Source: an uncultured Psychrobacter sp. (lineage in GTDB: Bacteria; Pseudomonadota; Gammaproteobacteria; Pseudomonadales; Moraxellaceae). Taken from it: a stretch of DNA of 64,000 nucleotides. Shown piece by piece: positions 19,659 through 29,009 of this stretch. How positions within the stretch are numbered: the stretch's first letter is position 1; each line of letters opens with the position of its first letter. Location of the stretch: assembly GCF_947500265.1 (NCBI RefSeq), contig NZ_CANMRN010000012.1:26307-90306 (forward strand), read 5' to 3'. The notes under the pieces are model-generated. The model saw only the letters and a program-made list of their open reading frames with translations. It was not told the origin of the DNA and did no database searches. The translations under genes were made by a program, and so were the position numbers.

Positions 19659-20735
19659 ATGACTGTTTCCCTTACTTCTAGTACTATCTCTACTGGCTTT
19701 ACCCCTTTTGACTTTGTCTCTTTTCAAAGCACTGAGCAGTTTCATGGTGCTGTGCGCGAGCAATTGGCACAAGATATCGAAGTCTTGTTTGCTTATGCAA
19801 AGCTCCCTAGCCCATTGGTAGATGCCTGCCGTTATGTCATGACAGGTCAAGGCAAACTGGTACGCCCCCTGATGGTTGCCAGCGCTTTTGCCAGTATTAA
19901 TAGCAGTAATAATGCATGTACAGACGAGCGTAATGATGATATCGACACTCTCGATACTGGTCTGGACACGCTACTAGAAAACGACTCAGACTACGATATG
20001 TCGCGCCGTGCTGCATTGGCGGTAGAGCTGCTACATACTTATTCGTTAGTGCATGATGATTTGCCCTGTATGGATGATGATGAGCTGCGCCGTGGTCAGC
20101 CGACGGCTCATATCGCCTTTGACGAAGCGACGGCTCTGCTGGCAGGAGATGTATTGCAGACACTAGCGTTTGAAGTATTGACCGCGGAGATGCCAACTTT
20201 TGCGCCATTCAATGCAAATATCGCAAGTCAGCTTATGGCAATATTTGCGCCGCGCGCCAGACGGATGGTGTCAGGTCAAATGCTAGACCTCAATGCCGAA
20301 GCCAGTGCCAGTATTGCACAGGATGATTTGGAAGCTATCCACCGTGACAAGACAGGGGCGTTGATTGAAGCGGCGATGCTCATGGGCGGCGTCTGTGCTG
20401 GTGCAACGGCTCCACAGCGCATGGCACTACAAGAGTGCGCGCAACATATCGGTCTGGCCTTTCAAGTCCAAGACGATGTGCTAGACGTCACGATGACGAC
20501 TGATACACTTGGTAAGCCTGCAGGTAGCGATGAAAAACTAGACAAATCTACCTACGTAAAACTGATGGGTGTCGATAATGCCACCAGTTATGCGCAATCG
20601 CTATTTAACGACGGACGCGCAGCCATTTCTCATGAACTAAATAGTCGTGAGCTTAGCGACAATGAAGATAACATTGGCACAGATAATGATGCGCTACTGG
20701 CACTGATTGAATGGCTCTGGTCGCGTAAGAAATAG
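19659..20735 (+). CDS. ispA: Farnesyl diphosphate synthase
   Basis: A polyprenyl synthase making the C15 precursor for quinones, undecaprenyl phosphate and haem side chains. The two aspartate-rich motifs are HDDLPCMDDDELRRG (FARM) and FQVQDDVLD (SARM), with GKLVRP before them. The small residues preceding FARM fit short-chain product control. Compared with E. coli IspA there is an acidic insert of about 30 residues between GKLVRP and the FARM helix, plus an acidic stretch before the C-terminal LLALIEWLWSRKK. ATG at 19659 was preferred to the upstream GTG at 19563 because the family begins near there. Confidence 0.9.
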   Translation: MTVSLTSSTISTGFTPFDFVSFQSTEQFHGAVREQLAQDIEVLFAYAKLPSPLVDACRYVMTGQGKLVRPLMVASAFASINSSNNACTDERNDDIDTLDTGLDTLLENDSDYDMSRRAALAVELLHTYSLVHDDLPCMDDDELRRGQPTAHIAFDEATALLAGDVLQTLAFEVLTAEMPTFAPFNANIASQLMAIFAPRARRMVSGQMLDLNAEASASIAQDDLEAIHRDKTGALIEAAMLMGGVCAGATAPQRMALQECAQHIGLAFQVQDDVLDVTMTTDTLGKPAGSDEKLDKSTYVKLMGVDNATSYAQSLFNDGRAAISHELNSRELSDNEDNIGTDNDALLALIEWLWSRKK

Positions 20736-20806
20736 TTTAGCGAATAACCATTAAGTAAAAACAGCTCAGCAAATTTTCTTACCCAAAACGGCAGTGAGTG
20801 GTCAAC

Positions 20807-21625
20807 ATGGACAGTTCCCCTACCCCGCGTATTTATCTTGGCACTGGTGGCTATAGCGATACCGACTTGCTCGGTACGCTGTATCCTACTGGCACTAAAA
20901 AGACCGACTTTTTACGTGAGTATGCCAAGCAATACGGTGCAGTGGAGATCAACAGCAGCTTTTACGCACCCATCGGACAAAAAGCCTTTGCTGGGATGGT
21001 TGATAAAGCTTATGTACAGGCGGACAGTCAGTTGAAGTTCGCCGTCAAACTGCACCAAGACTTTACTCATGCACGCAAAGGCACTGTCGAGCACGCACAG
21101 GCATTTCTAAATGCCTTATCCCCGCTTATCGAAACAAATGCCTTAGCGCCATTATTGCTTCAATTCCCACATGGCTTTGATCGTACTCGTGAGCATCGTC
21201 TCTATTTAGCAAACCTCGTCAGTTGGTTTCAGGACTATCCACTCGCTATTGAGTTTCGTCATAATGGCTGGCACACACTGCAAGTGGTTGATAGTTTCCA
21301 GCAGCAAGGTCTCATTTGGTGCAGCGTTGATTACCCTAAGGTCAGCGGATTACCGCCATCACGATTGATATTCACTGAACGCACTGGCTATCTGCGCATG
21401 CATGGCAATAACCTAAACTGGTGGGATGCGATGAGCGCAGCTGATCGTCATGATTATCGCTATAGCGAAGCTGAGATGCAGGACTGGGCACAAGCGATTG
21501 CTAATCAGCGTCAGCACTTTGATACCCTCTATATTTTCTTTCAAAACACTGTAAATGCACACGCTTATTATAATATTGCAATGCTGCGAGAAGCGTTGGG
21601 TAAGTTTGGATTTGAGGTGCTATGA
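20807..21625 (+). CDS. DUF72 family protein (YecE-like)
   Basis: A TIM-barrel-like DUF72 protein of 272 residues. Hallmarks are the N-terminal YLGTGGYSD, an EINSSFYAP segment, LLLQFPHGFDRT, AIEFRHNGW and a late LYIFFQNTVNAHA. The family is widespread and its biochemical role is not established; conserved polar residues suggest an enzyme. The ATG at 20807 follows GAGTGG; a GTG three codons earlier is possible. The stop overlaps the start of the next gene by four bases, so the two are translationally coupled. Confidence 0.9.
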   Translation: MDSSPTPRIYLGTGGYSDTDLLGTLYPTGTKKTDFLREYAKQYGAVEINSSFYAPIGQKAFAGMVDKAYVQADSQLKFAVKLHQDFTHARKGTVEHAQAFLNALSPLIETNALAPLLLQFPHGFDRTREHRLYLANLVSWFQDYPLAIEFRHNGWHTLQVVDSFQQQGLIWCSVDYPKVSGLPPSRLIFTERTGYLRMHGNNLNWWDAMSAADRHDYRYSEAEMQDWAQAIANQRQHFDTLYIFFQNTVNAHAYYNIAMLREALGKFGFEVL

Positions 21626-22401
21626 TGTCGATAAAACTAGCAAATTTGATTGGGTTCTTTCAGTCTAATAAAAAACCAGAACATAACCAAACAAAGGCTA
21701 TTCAGCTTCTGCAAACGATGCAGTGGTCAAAATTATGCTGGGATGAAAGCTGGGAAGAAGTGATAGCGCTAGAAGGCTTATTACCAGAAGTAGGTAAAAC
21801 CTACTCTATAAAACTTGATGAAAATGAAAACTATGCTAAAGAAGGAAAAGCATACATTTTATGGCTACCACCACATTCAGAGCTTAATGGTTGGTACGAA
21901 AAAAGACCCTCTGAAATCCTAAAATCTTATGTATTAGAAGGTGATTTATACAATGCCACTTCAAACTACGAGAATCGTGAGTATTTTTTTGACTTTCAGG
22001 TTGTGAGTCGTACAAGGCTAATTGATTACTTTGTCAACATTCATGAAACAGAAAGTGTCTATGTACCCTATTTTTTAAAATATAAAGATAATTTGGCATC
22101 AACTTGGGAAAACGTTCAAGACCTTGAAAAATGTAAAGTAGGAGACTACTTGTATCTACATGGGGTAGAGTCCGAATCTAGCTTTGAGCTTATATTATCT
22201 TATGAAAAAGAAAAGATTTGTCTCCATTACTTAGCAATTCTATATTACCCTGCTGACTATGAAACTGTTATTACAAGATATTGTTTCAATCCTAAAGAGC
22301 AGAAGTTATTTGAAACATTGATAGAAAAAGCCAGTGAAATAACAGATGATTCAATGGACTCACTAGGAGATAATCAGATTTTCGGTGCTGAATATTGGTA
22401 A
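21622..22401 (+). CDS. Hypothetical protein, AT-rich orphan
   Basis: A 259-residue protein I do not recognise. It has no signal peptide, no membrane segment and no metal or nucleotide motif; it is rich in Trp, Tyr and acidic residues, for instance WSKLCWDESWEEV near residue 35 and YVPYFLKYKDN near 147. Base composition is clearly more AT-rich than its neighbours, which suggests later acquisition. It overlaps the DUF72 stop by four bases (ATGATG), so it is read from the same mRNA. The size and look recall polymorphic-toxin immunity proteins, but no toxin is adjacent, so this is only a guess. Confidence 0.7.
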   Translation: MMSIKLANLIGFFQSNKKPEHNQTKAIQLLQTMQWSKLCWDESWEEVIALEGLLPEVGKTYSIKLDENENYAKEGKAYILWLPPHSELNGWYEKRPSEILKSYVLEGDLYNATSNYENREYFFDFQVVSRTRLIDYFVNIHETESVYVPYFLKYKDNLASTWENVQDLEKCKVGDYLYLHGVESESSFELILSYEKEKICLHYLAILYYPADYETVITRYCFNPKEQKLFETLIEKASEITDDSMDSLGDNQIFGAEYW

Positions 22402-22423
22402 TTTCTTTTAATCAAGTTTAAAG

Positions 22424-22458
22424 CTAAAAAAAAGGACACCGTGCCGTGTCCTTTTTTC
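22424..22458 (+). terminator. Intrinsic terminator after the DUF72/orphan pair
   Basis: GGACAC (22434-22439) and GTGTCC (22446-22451) with a 6-nt loop, an A-run before and T-run after. It is nearly the same as the terminator at 23505-23537. Confidence 0.85.
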
Positions 22459-22685
22459 TTCCAAACTCTCGATAGCTAGAGACTAACTTTCCACGCCAAC
22501 CTCCTAAACTCTATGCTTTACATCCGCATAGACACAATAGATAAATTTATCCAAAACAAGCATACAGAATCGCTCTACTTATTGGTTTGGCACACTGGTA
22601 ACTTATATCCTACTAATCAAGAGACATCAGTCAAAACGCCGTATAAGCGTACTGATATTCACTTATACTATTGGAGAAAGTATCG

Positions 22686-23426
22686 ATGACAACACTAAAA
22701 AATAAAGTCGCGATTGTAACCGGTTCATCAAAAGGTATCGGCGCGCAAATAGCCTTATCGCTCGCAAAATCAGGGGCTAAAACCGTCATTAATTATGCAA
22801 ATGATGACGTAGCAGCGAATGATATCGTAAGTCAGATTAAATCAGCAGGCGGTGAAGCCATTGCCGTGCAAGCTGATGTCAGCAATACCAAGCAAGTCGA
22901 AGTAATGTTTGATGCCACTATCAGCGCGTTTGGTAAGCCAGATATTTTGGTCAATAGCGCAGGTATAATGATTAATAAACCCATTGCCGAGACCACCGAC
23001 GAAGACTTTGATCGTATATTTGCTATTAATGTAAAAGGCACGTTCAACACATTGCGTGAAGCCGCGACTAAACTCAATGACGGTGGCCGTGTTGTAAACC
23101 TCTCAAGTACGACCACTCGCATGCTGCTACCTAGTTACGGCACTTACTGTGCGACCAAAGGCGCGGTCGATCAGCTGACCAGAATCTTTGCTAAAGAAGT
23201 TGGCGCGCGCAACATCACGGTCAATGCAGTATCTCCCGGCCCTACGGACACTGAGCTATTTCATCAAGGCAAATCGGATGACACGGTAGAGAGACTTGCT
23301 AGCATGTCACCGTTTAACCGTATCGGTGAACCAGTTGATATCGCTCGTGTGGTGGCATTTTTAGTCAGTGAAGAAGCAGCTTGGGTTACTGGACAAAATA
23401 TCGGCGCAAACGGCGGTATTGCCTAA
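22686..23426 (+). CDS. SDR family oxidoreductase
   Basis: A classical short-chain dehydrogenase/reductase of 246 residues, similar to 3-oxoacyl-ACP reductases. The cofactor motif VTGSSKGIG is at the N-terminus; the basic or small residues after strand 2 (INYANDD) do not clearly decide NAD or NADP. The NAG motif is NSAG, and the catalytic Ser-Tyr-Lys are in NLSSTTTRM and YGTYCATKGA. The C-terminal GQNIGANGG is typical. ATG at 22686 has GGAGAAAG upstream, so the TTG at 22671 was rejected. The substrate is unknown; the gene stands alone between two near-identical terminators. Confidence 0.88.
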   Translation: MTTLKNKVAIVTGSSKGIGAQIALSLAKSGAKTVINYANDDVAANDIVSQIKSAGGEAIAVQADVSNTKQVEVMFDATISAFGKPDILVNSAGIMINKPIAETTDEDFDRIFAINVKGTFNTLREAATKLNDGGRVVNLSSTTTRMLLPSYGTYCATKGAVDQLTRIFAKEVGARNITVNAVSPGPTDTELFHQGKSDDTVERLASMSPFNRIGEPVDIARVVAFLVSEEAAWVTGQNIGANGGIA

Positions 23427-23504
23427 TAGCGTGATTGAAATGCTTTATTAAAGATATATGTTGATCAGATATCAAAATAGAAAGCTATACAGAAAGTTAT
23501 CACA

Positions 23505-23538
23505 TAAAAAAAGGACACCTTGCGGTGTCCTTTTTTTC
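23505..23538. terminator. Bidirectional intrinsic terminator
   Basis: GGACACC (23513-23519) and GGTGTCC (23524-23530) with a 4-nt loop, flanked by A and T runs. It ends the SDR transcript on + and the sodB transcript on -. Confidence 0.88.
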
Positions 23539-23562
23539 AATCAAATACTTAGTCGTTAAAAA

Positions 23563-24192
23563 TTACTCTTCAACGCCAGCATCTTGACCTTTATATTTTG
23601 CGTTTGCGTAGTCCCAGTTCACTAGCTTGTCTAGGAACGTGTCAACATAGTCAGGACGACGGTTACGGTAATCTACATAGTACGCGTGTTCCCATACATC
23701 ACAAGTCAATACCGCTACTTGGTCATGTGCAAGTGGGGTATCAGCGTTAGCTGTCTTAGCGATTGACAATTTGCCACCGACTTTGTCAGCGACTAGCCAT
23801 GCCCAACCTGAACCAAACTGAGTCAATGCTGCGTTTTTGAACTCTTCACGGAACTTGTCGTAGCTACCGAAATCTTCTTCGATTTTTGCTTTTAGATCGC
23901 CAGTAGGTTCGCCGCCGCCGTTCGTTGGCGTCATGCAGTTCCAGTAGAACGTGTGGTTCCATACTTGAGCTGCTTGGTTGAACATACCTTGCTTGCTGTC
24001 ATCTTTAGCAGTCGCTACGATGATTTCTGGCAATGTTTTGTCTTCTAGACCAGAACCTGGCAACATGTCTTTTAGCTTGTTTACATAAGCAGCATGGTGC
24101 TTGTCATGATGATACTCTAGCGTTTCGGCACTGATATGTGGCTCTAGTGCGTCTTTTGCATATGGTAGGTCTGGTAAAGTAATATTTGACAT
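23563..24192 (-). CDS. sodB: Superoxide dismutase, iron type
   Basis: Cytoplasmic Fe/Mn superoxide dismutase of 209 residues converting superoxide to peroxide and oxygen. The metal ligands are His28 (in LEYHHDKHH), the His of QVWNHTFYW, and the Asp and His of DVWEHAYYVDYRN. The sequence AQVWNHTFYWNCMTP and the ending style point to the iron subgroup, though metal use cannot be proven from sequence. A promoter must lie in the 550-bp region upstream. It shares the downstream terminator with the convergent SDR gene. Confidence 0.93.
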   Translation of the reverse strand: MSNITLPDLPYAKDALEPHISAETLEYHHDKHHAAYVNKLKDMLPGSGLEDKTLPEIIVATAKDDSKQGMFNQAAQVWNHTFYWNCMTPTNGGGEPTGDLKAKIEEDFGSYDKFREEFKNAALTQFGSGWAWLVADKVGGKLSIAKTANADTPLAHDQVAVLTCDVWEHAYYVDYRNRRPDYVDTFLDKLVNWDYANAKYKGQDAGVEE

Positions 24193-24744
24193 AATTATTT
24201 TATCCTTGCTGTTTAGCCGTTAGTTTATAAAAACTTGCTTATAGAAACTGAATTTTACGCTATTTTTACACCGCAAAAAACACTATAAAATAGCGGACTA
24301 AATTGGCTGAGTTTATTGTTTGAAATGAACTTTATCGCTTGATACACGGTACTGCTCAATACAATATCACGTATCATTATGAATCCAAAATTAACCTAGC
24401 GGTTACTTATTGCTATTATTCTTCGCCAAAAAGCCAAGTCTCTGACTTTATAGACTTTTATTAACTTAATATTCACAAGCTATAAGATATAATTCACTGT
24501 AGCTTGGTATCTATTATAGCAATAGTGGCCAATAATATCAGTTACCAAATGTTATAGCCCGTACAATCTGTATAGCGATTGGTTATTTATTAAGCAGTAA
24601 CTGCGCCCACTCCAAACTCATGCGTTATCATGATTAATATAACTACTTCAATCGACAAACAATTTATCAATTAGCGCTACAGAAGATAAATAAAGCTCAC
24701 TCGAATAATAATTTTTCATCATTTTCATATAACGGACTGACTCT
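24193..24744. other. Intergenic region between sodB and rdgB
   Basis: AT-rich, with no gene or clear RNA structure. It carries the divergent start signals of sodB and rdgB. Confidence 0.4.
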
Positions 24745-25398
24745 ATGAGCACCACTGATACCTCGTTAACTGCTACCAATCCGACATCTGGTAACCAATG
24801 GGTACTGGCCAGCAACAATAAAGGCAAATTGGCTGAGTTTAAACGGCTATTTGCCAAAGCGAACTTGGACGTGACGATTGTCCCGCAAGGTCAGCTCGAT
24901 ATCGAAGATGCGATCGAGGATGGTTTAAGCTTTGTAGAAAACGCCATTATTAAAGCCCGTCATGCGAGCCGTATCAGTGGGCTGCCTGCTATTGCTGATG
25001 ATTCAGGACTGTGCGTGCCTGTACTAGGTAATGCGCCAGGTATCTACTCTGCTCGCTACGCTGGTGAGCACGGCAACGATAGTAAAAACAATGCCAAGCT
25101 CATCGCTGACTTGCAGCCTATCCGCGCAGCAAATCCAGATACTCCGATCAAAGGTATGTTCGTTTGCGTACTGGCAATGGTGCGTCATGCTGATGATCCG
25201 CTACCGATTGTCACCCAAGGATTATGGCATGGCGAGATTTCAGAGACAGCGCATGGTGACGGCGGTTTTGGCTATGATCCATTGTTTTGGTTACCTGACT
25301 TGCAAGCCAGTGCGGCTAGTCTGAGCGCTGCTGATAAAAACAGCATCAGCCATCGTGGTCAGGCAATCCAGCAGCTATTGGCGCAGCTACCTTTATAA
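24745..25398 (+). CDS. rdgB: XTP/dITP diphosphatase (Ham1/RdgB family)
   Basis: A house-cleaning pyrophosphatase that hydrolyses dITP, XTP and ITP to the monophosphates, keeping deaminated purines out of DNA. The 217 residues contain the substrate-binding VLASNNKGKLAEFKRL, the metal-binding ADDSGLCV, the PGIYSARYAGEHG loop, GDGGFGYDPLFW and the C-terminal NSISHRGQA. About 18 residues precede the family start (WVLASNN), giving a slightly long N-terminus. It is probably monocistronic. The neighbour hemW often seen after rdgB in other gammaproteobacteria is absent here. Confidence 0.94.
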   Translation: MSTTDTSLTATNPTSGNQWVLASNNKGKLAEFKRLFAKANLDVTIVPQGQLDIEDAIEDGLSFVENAIIKARHASRISGLPAIADDSGLCVPVLGNAPGIYSARYAGEHGNDSKNNAKLIADLQPIRAANPDTPIKGMFVCVLAMVRHADDPLPIVTQGLWHGEISETAHGDGGFGYDPLFWLPDLQASAASLSAADKNSISHRGQAIQQLLAQLPL

Positions 25399-25932
25399 GT
25401 ATTTTATAGCGGTTCTATCCATAACTATCCGTAAGTGCGCTTAATGCTCATAGTGCGCTTACAACCTTATCGCTGTTTTTTATCCATTATCTGATTTATT
25501 GAATACGAATATGGCTAACCCTTTATATAAAATTAAGCTATATAAGAGCAAGCAACATAAGGAAACATGCTGTCAAAGAGATAATTTTTACTTTAATAAA
25601 CAGATAGATTATACTGTTCTACTTTTAAAATTTTGTTGAAATCCGTTATTTGGCTGTATAATTCACCAAAAAGCGTTATTATGCGGTGCATTAACGGTTT
25701 ATTATCGATATTTGATAGCATGGACAACCTCAGCAGGTTCACCTTTTGGTATCAGCGGCGATTGCTACTGGCACTGAATTTGACGTTGTGCGCTATCGCT
25801 ATTCCCTATTTATTTCAACGGCAGCCCGTCGTACATGCCCGTAATTTGAGGCGCGGTCTGTCTATTACAATTTAACCCTAAGTACTATTTCATTAATCAA
25901 ACGTACTACTTAATCCTAAAGGTGTAATTAAC
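25399..25932. other. Intergenic region upstream of tig
   Basis: No gene is accepted. An 80-codon open frame at 25633-25875 starts with TTG and overlaps the best promoter candidate, so it is rejected. The region carries the tig promoter and a leader of up to about 265 nt. Confidence 0.4.
25633..25662 (+). promoter_or_regulatory. Candidate sigma70 promoter for tig
   Basis: A perfect TATAAT (25657-25662) is preceded by TTGTTG 18 bp upstream (25633-25638). It would give a long leader to the tig ATG at 25933. Confidence 0.4.
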
Positions 25933-27276
25933 ATGGCTACAGATTTACAAGTCACAACCAACAAGCTATCTAATAAAGAAACCCAGCTAACGGTTAAAGT
26001 GCCCGTTGAAAAAATTCAAAACAAAGTTGAAGGCCGTATTCGCCAAGTTGCGAAAACTGCCAAGATTGACGGTTTCCGTAAAGGTAACGTCCCTATGTCA
26101 CACATCCGCTCTCAGTACGGTGCTGGCATTCAACAAGAAGTTATCAACGATGTCATCCGTGATACTGTATTTGAAGCGATCAAATCTGAAGACATCCGTG
26201 CTGTTGGCATGCCTAACATCGACGACGTAAAACTTGAAGACGATTTCTTGGTATATCAAGCCACTGTTGAAATCTTCCCAGAAGTTGACGTACAAGGTAT
26301 CGATGAGATCGAAGTTGAGCGTCACACTGCACAAGTGAGTGAAGAAGACGTTGACACCATGATCGAAAACCTACAAAAGCAACGTGAAGAATTCGTTGAG
26401 AAAAAGGGCATGGCTGCGAAAGACAACCAAGTAACTTTTGACTTTGAAGGCTCTATCGACGGCGAAAAATTCGAAGGCGGCTCTGCTGAAGACTTCAAAC
26501 TGGTTATCGGTAGCAACCAAATGATTCCTGGCTTTGAAGCAGGTATCAAAGGCATGAAAGCTGGCGAAGAAAAAATCATCGAAGTGACTTTCCCAGAAGA
26601 TTACCAAGCTGAAAACTTGGCTGGTAAAGAAGCTCAGTTCAAAATCAACGTAAAATTGGTTGAAAAATCTAAGCTACCTGAAATCGACGATGCGTTCCTT
26701 GAGCTATTCGGCGTAAAAGAAGGCGGCGTTGAAAAACTAAAAGACGACGTACGCAAAAACATGGAACGCGAAATCAAAAACGCTGCGCGTAGCCAAGTTA
26801 AGCAAGCGACTTTTGACGCATTGCTAGAAAAGAACGAGTTTGATGTACCAAACGCGATGCTAGAGCAAGAAATCGAGCGTCAACGCAACATGATGATGCA
26901 ACGTTTTTCTCAGCAGTTCGGCGCAAATGCTGATAGCTTCGATAAAGACATGCTGCCAAATGAGCTATTTGAAGAGCAAGCGCTACGTGCTGCCCGTCTT
27001 GGCATCATCGTTGCCCGTGTTATCGATACTAAAGGCTTAGAAGTAGATCAAGAGCGTGTAGAAACCTTTATCAAAGAAGCTGCTGAAAACTACGAAGATC
27101 CAGCAGAAGTTATCGAGTACTATACCAATGATAAGCAGCAGCGCGCTAACATTGAGTCTGTTGTACTAGAAGACCAAGTAGTAGATTACTTGATCGCTCA
27201 AGGTAAAGTAACTGACAAAGAAGTTAGCTACCAAGACTTGCTAGCTGCTCAGCAACAACAGCAGCAAGCAATGTAA
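25933..27276 (+). CDS. tig: Trigger factor
   Basis: A ribosome-bound chaperone with peptidyl-prolyl isomerase activity, 447 residues. The N-terminal ribosome-binding domain carries the signature GFRKGNVP at about residues 42-49. The central FKBP-like domain (about 155-245) contains [17 protein letters not shown] and [16 protein letters not shown]. The helical C-terminal arms end in a Gln-rich tail (QQQQQQA). In most gammaproteobacteria tig is followed directly by clpP and clpX; here 7.9 kb of urease genes intervene. The strong terminator at 27331-27367 shows it is transcribed alone. Confidence 0.97.
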   Translation: MATDLQVTTNKLSNKETQLTVKVPVEKIQNKVEGRIRQVAKTAKIDGFRKGNVPMSHIRSQYGAGIQQEVINDVIRDTVFEAIKSEDIRAVGMPNIDDVKLEDDFLVYQATVEIFPEVDVQGIDEIEVERHTAQVSEEDVDTMIENLQKQREEFVEKKGMAAKDNQVTFDFEGSIDGEKFEGGSAEDFKLVIGSNQMIPGFEAGIKGMKAGEEKIIEVTFPEDYQAENLAGKEAQFKINVKLVEKSKLPEIDDAFLELFGVKEGGVEKLKDDVRKNMEREIKNAARSQVKQATFDALLEKNEFDVPNAMLEQEIERQRNMMMQRFSQQFGANADSFDKDMLPNELFEEQALRAARLGIIVARVIDTKGLEVDQERVETFIKEAAENYEDPAEVIEYYTNDKQQRANIESVVLEDQVVDYLIAQGKVTDKEVSYQDLLAAQQQQQQAM

Positions 27277-27327
27277 TTGATACGACAAGCTGTCTTTTTA
27301 GATATGCTGTAGTCGGTTATCAAAACT

Positions 27328-27368
27328 AAAATGCGCCCCCGACCTTTTGATCGGGGGCGCATTTTTTA
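27328..27368. terminator. Strong bidirectional terminator between tig and ureJ
   Basis: A 12-bp GC-rich stem (ATGCGCCCCCGA 27331-27342 with its complement 27351-27362) and a T-run. On the minus strand T-rich sequence also follows, so it can close the urease operon. Confidence 0.88.
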
Positions 27369-27459
27369 TGGCGTTCGCTAGCTAAATAAAATCAGCCACA
27401 ACTATCGAACCTACAAGCATCGATTCTATAAACATCGTACCCGTACTATAAAGCGCGCT

Positions 27460-28212
27460 TTATACCAAAACAGGTGCAAATACGGCGCTCAATCCTAGCA
27501 GTACCAGCCCACGCTGTAGCCATAAGCTATCACTAAAGCGTTGCTGCAACTGCTGACTAACCAGCGTACCAACTGCATATAGCGCTAGCATCGTGACCAT
27601 CATCCCTGCATAAAATCCTATCTGACCGCTCACACCAACATTCGCTGGTACTTCCATCGCGTGTGCCATGCCATGAAACACTGCCAAACCACCAAAACCA
27701 AACAATGACAGCTGCTGAATACTTGGCGTGCGTGCTGTATGAGTCTGCGCAGAGAATGCCTCTTGTCTGCTTTTTTGGCTCATCAAGACCATAGCCAATA
27801 CGACCACCGACAGTGATATGGCCACTTCAATCAACCCAGATGATGCAGAAAACGCGATACCGCCAATTAGCACGCCAGCCGTGCCCAATATCGCACCCAA
27901 TGACAATCCTGCCGTCAATGACATCATGCCTAAGCGCTGCTTTTGCAGGCCATAAAACAACATGCCCATGCCGACTGCCAAAAACAGATGATCAAAGCCA
28001 GTCACTGGATGCATCAGTCCTGCTTGCAACGTACCTAACAACGATGGCGCTTGCGTGGTAGTCGAATGAATATGCCCTGAATGTGCTTGCGCCAATGACG
28101 GTAGCATTAGTGACGTCATCATCACAGCCGAACCAGACACGATATGACGAGCTGAGAACGCTTGTGAAAAGCGAGAGTTTTCGATGTGAAGACCTTTTGT
28201 ACACTGTGTCAT
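27460..28212 (-). CDS. ureJ: HupE/UreJ family nickel transporter
   Basis: A membrane protein of 250 residues, the last gene of the urease cluster. After an unusual 43-residue N-terminus with a hydrophobic stretch ending in SLAQA (signal peptide-like), the mature start HSGHIHST is His-rich, as in HupE proteins. The family metal motif HPVTGFDHLFLAVGMGML (His, Asp, His) is present, with FHGMAHAMEVP further on. About six membrane helices can be seen. HupE/UreJ proteins take up nickel (family knowledge), and the position next to ureG fits a nickel supply for urease. Confidence 0.9.
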   Translation of the reverse strand: MTQCTKGLHIENSRFSQAFSARHIVSGSAVMMTSLMLPSLAQAHSGHIHSTTTQAPSLLGTLQAGLMHPVTGFDHLFLAVGMGMLFYGLQKQRLGMMSLTAGLSLGAILGTAGVLIGGIAFSASSGLIEVAISLSVVVLAMVLMSQKSRQEAFSAQTHTARTPSIQQLSLFGFGGLAVFHGMAHAMEVPANVGVSGQIGFYAGMMVTMLALYAVGTLVSQQLQQRFSDSLWLQRGLVLLGLSAVFAPVLV

Positions 28213-28262
28213 GCGGTTTTTCCTTATTTTTTATATTTTAATAGTAAAAGCTCATCTGCTCT

Positions 28263-28952
28263 TTAGGCAAGCATGCCATGTTCTTTGATAAAGGCGATAA
28301 TCTCATTTAGCCCATCGCCTGTTTTCATATTGCTAAAGACAAAAGGTTTGTCGCCACGCATTTTTTTGGCATCGCGTTCCATCACCTCAAGCGAAGCACC
28401 AACCATTGGGGCAAGGTCAGTCTTATTGATAATCAACAAATCAGACTTGGTAATGCCGGGGCCACCTTTACGAGGTATCTTATCGCCTGCAGAGACATCA
28501 ATGACGTACAAGGTCAAATCAGACAGCTCTGGGCTAAATGTCGCGGCTAGATTGTCACCACCTGACTCAATGATAATCAACTCTAACCCTTCAAAAGTCG
28601 ATTGTAGCTCAGCAATCGCAGTCAGATTAATAGAAGCATCTTCGCGAATAGCTGTATGCGGACAGCCGCCCGTCTCTACACCGCGGATACGCTCAGCAGG
28701 CATGGCATTATTGCGGGTCAAAAACTCTGAATCTTCTTTGGTATAGATGTCATTGGTCACCACCGCCATATTGACCGTATCACGCAGGTTTTGGCATAGC
28801 CTTAAAGTCAAAGCAGTTTTACCACTACCAACTGGCCCGCCAATACCAAGGCGTAAGCACGATAAGGCAGAAGACGGTTTCTGGCTGTTGCTATTAGTCT
28901 GTACGTCTGATGCAGTGTGAGAGTTTTGTGGTTTAAGCGGAGTTAGAGACAT
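28263..28952 (-). CDS. ureG: Urease accessory GTPase UreG
   Basis: A SIMIBI-class GTPase that drives nickel insertion into apo-urease in complex with UreD and UreF. The P-loop GPVGSGKT is at residues 39-46; other motifs are [13 protein letters not shown], the metal-binding Cys-Pro-His of [30 protein letters not shown] and the base-recognition NKTDLAP. The 229-residue length exceeds the usual about 205 because of a Ser/Asn/Gln-rich 30-residue N-terminal extension. A clear TTTAGGAAA site precedes the ATG, so the extension appears real. Confidence 0.96.
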   Translation of the reverse strand: MSLTPLKPQNSHTASDVQTNSNSQKPSSALSCLRLGIGGPVGSGKTALTLRLCQNLRDTVNMAVVTNDIYTKEDSEFLTRNNAMPAERIRGVETGGCPHTAIREDASINLTAIAELQSTFEGLELIIIESGGDNLAATFSPELSDLTLYVIDVSAGDKIPRKGGPGITKSDLLIINKTDLAPMVGASLEVMERDAKKMRGDKPFVFSNMKTGDGLNEIIAFIKEHGMLA

Positions 28953-29009
28953 ATTAATTTCCTAAAACAGTTTGTATATTAATAAGTATAAATAGAAATG
29001 AATTTATAG

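Noticed and set aside
25633..25875. 80-codon open frame upstream of tig
   Set aside because: It starts with TTG, has no ribosome binding site, overlaps the best tig promoter candidate and its translation shows no family features.
28273..28746. 157-codon open frame opposite ureG
   Set aside because: It is entirely antisense to the well-conserved ureG; Ser/Pro-rich shadow frame typical of an antisense reading.
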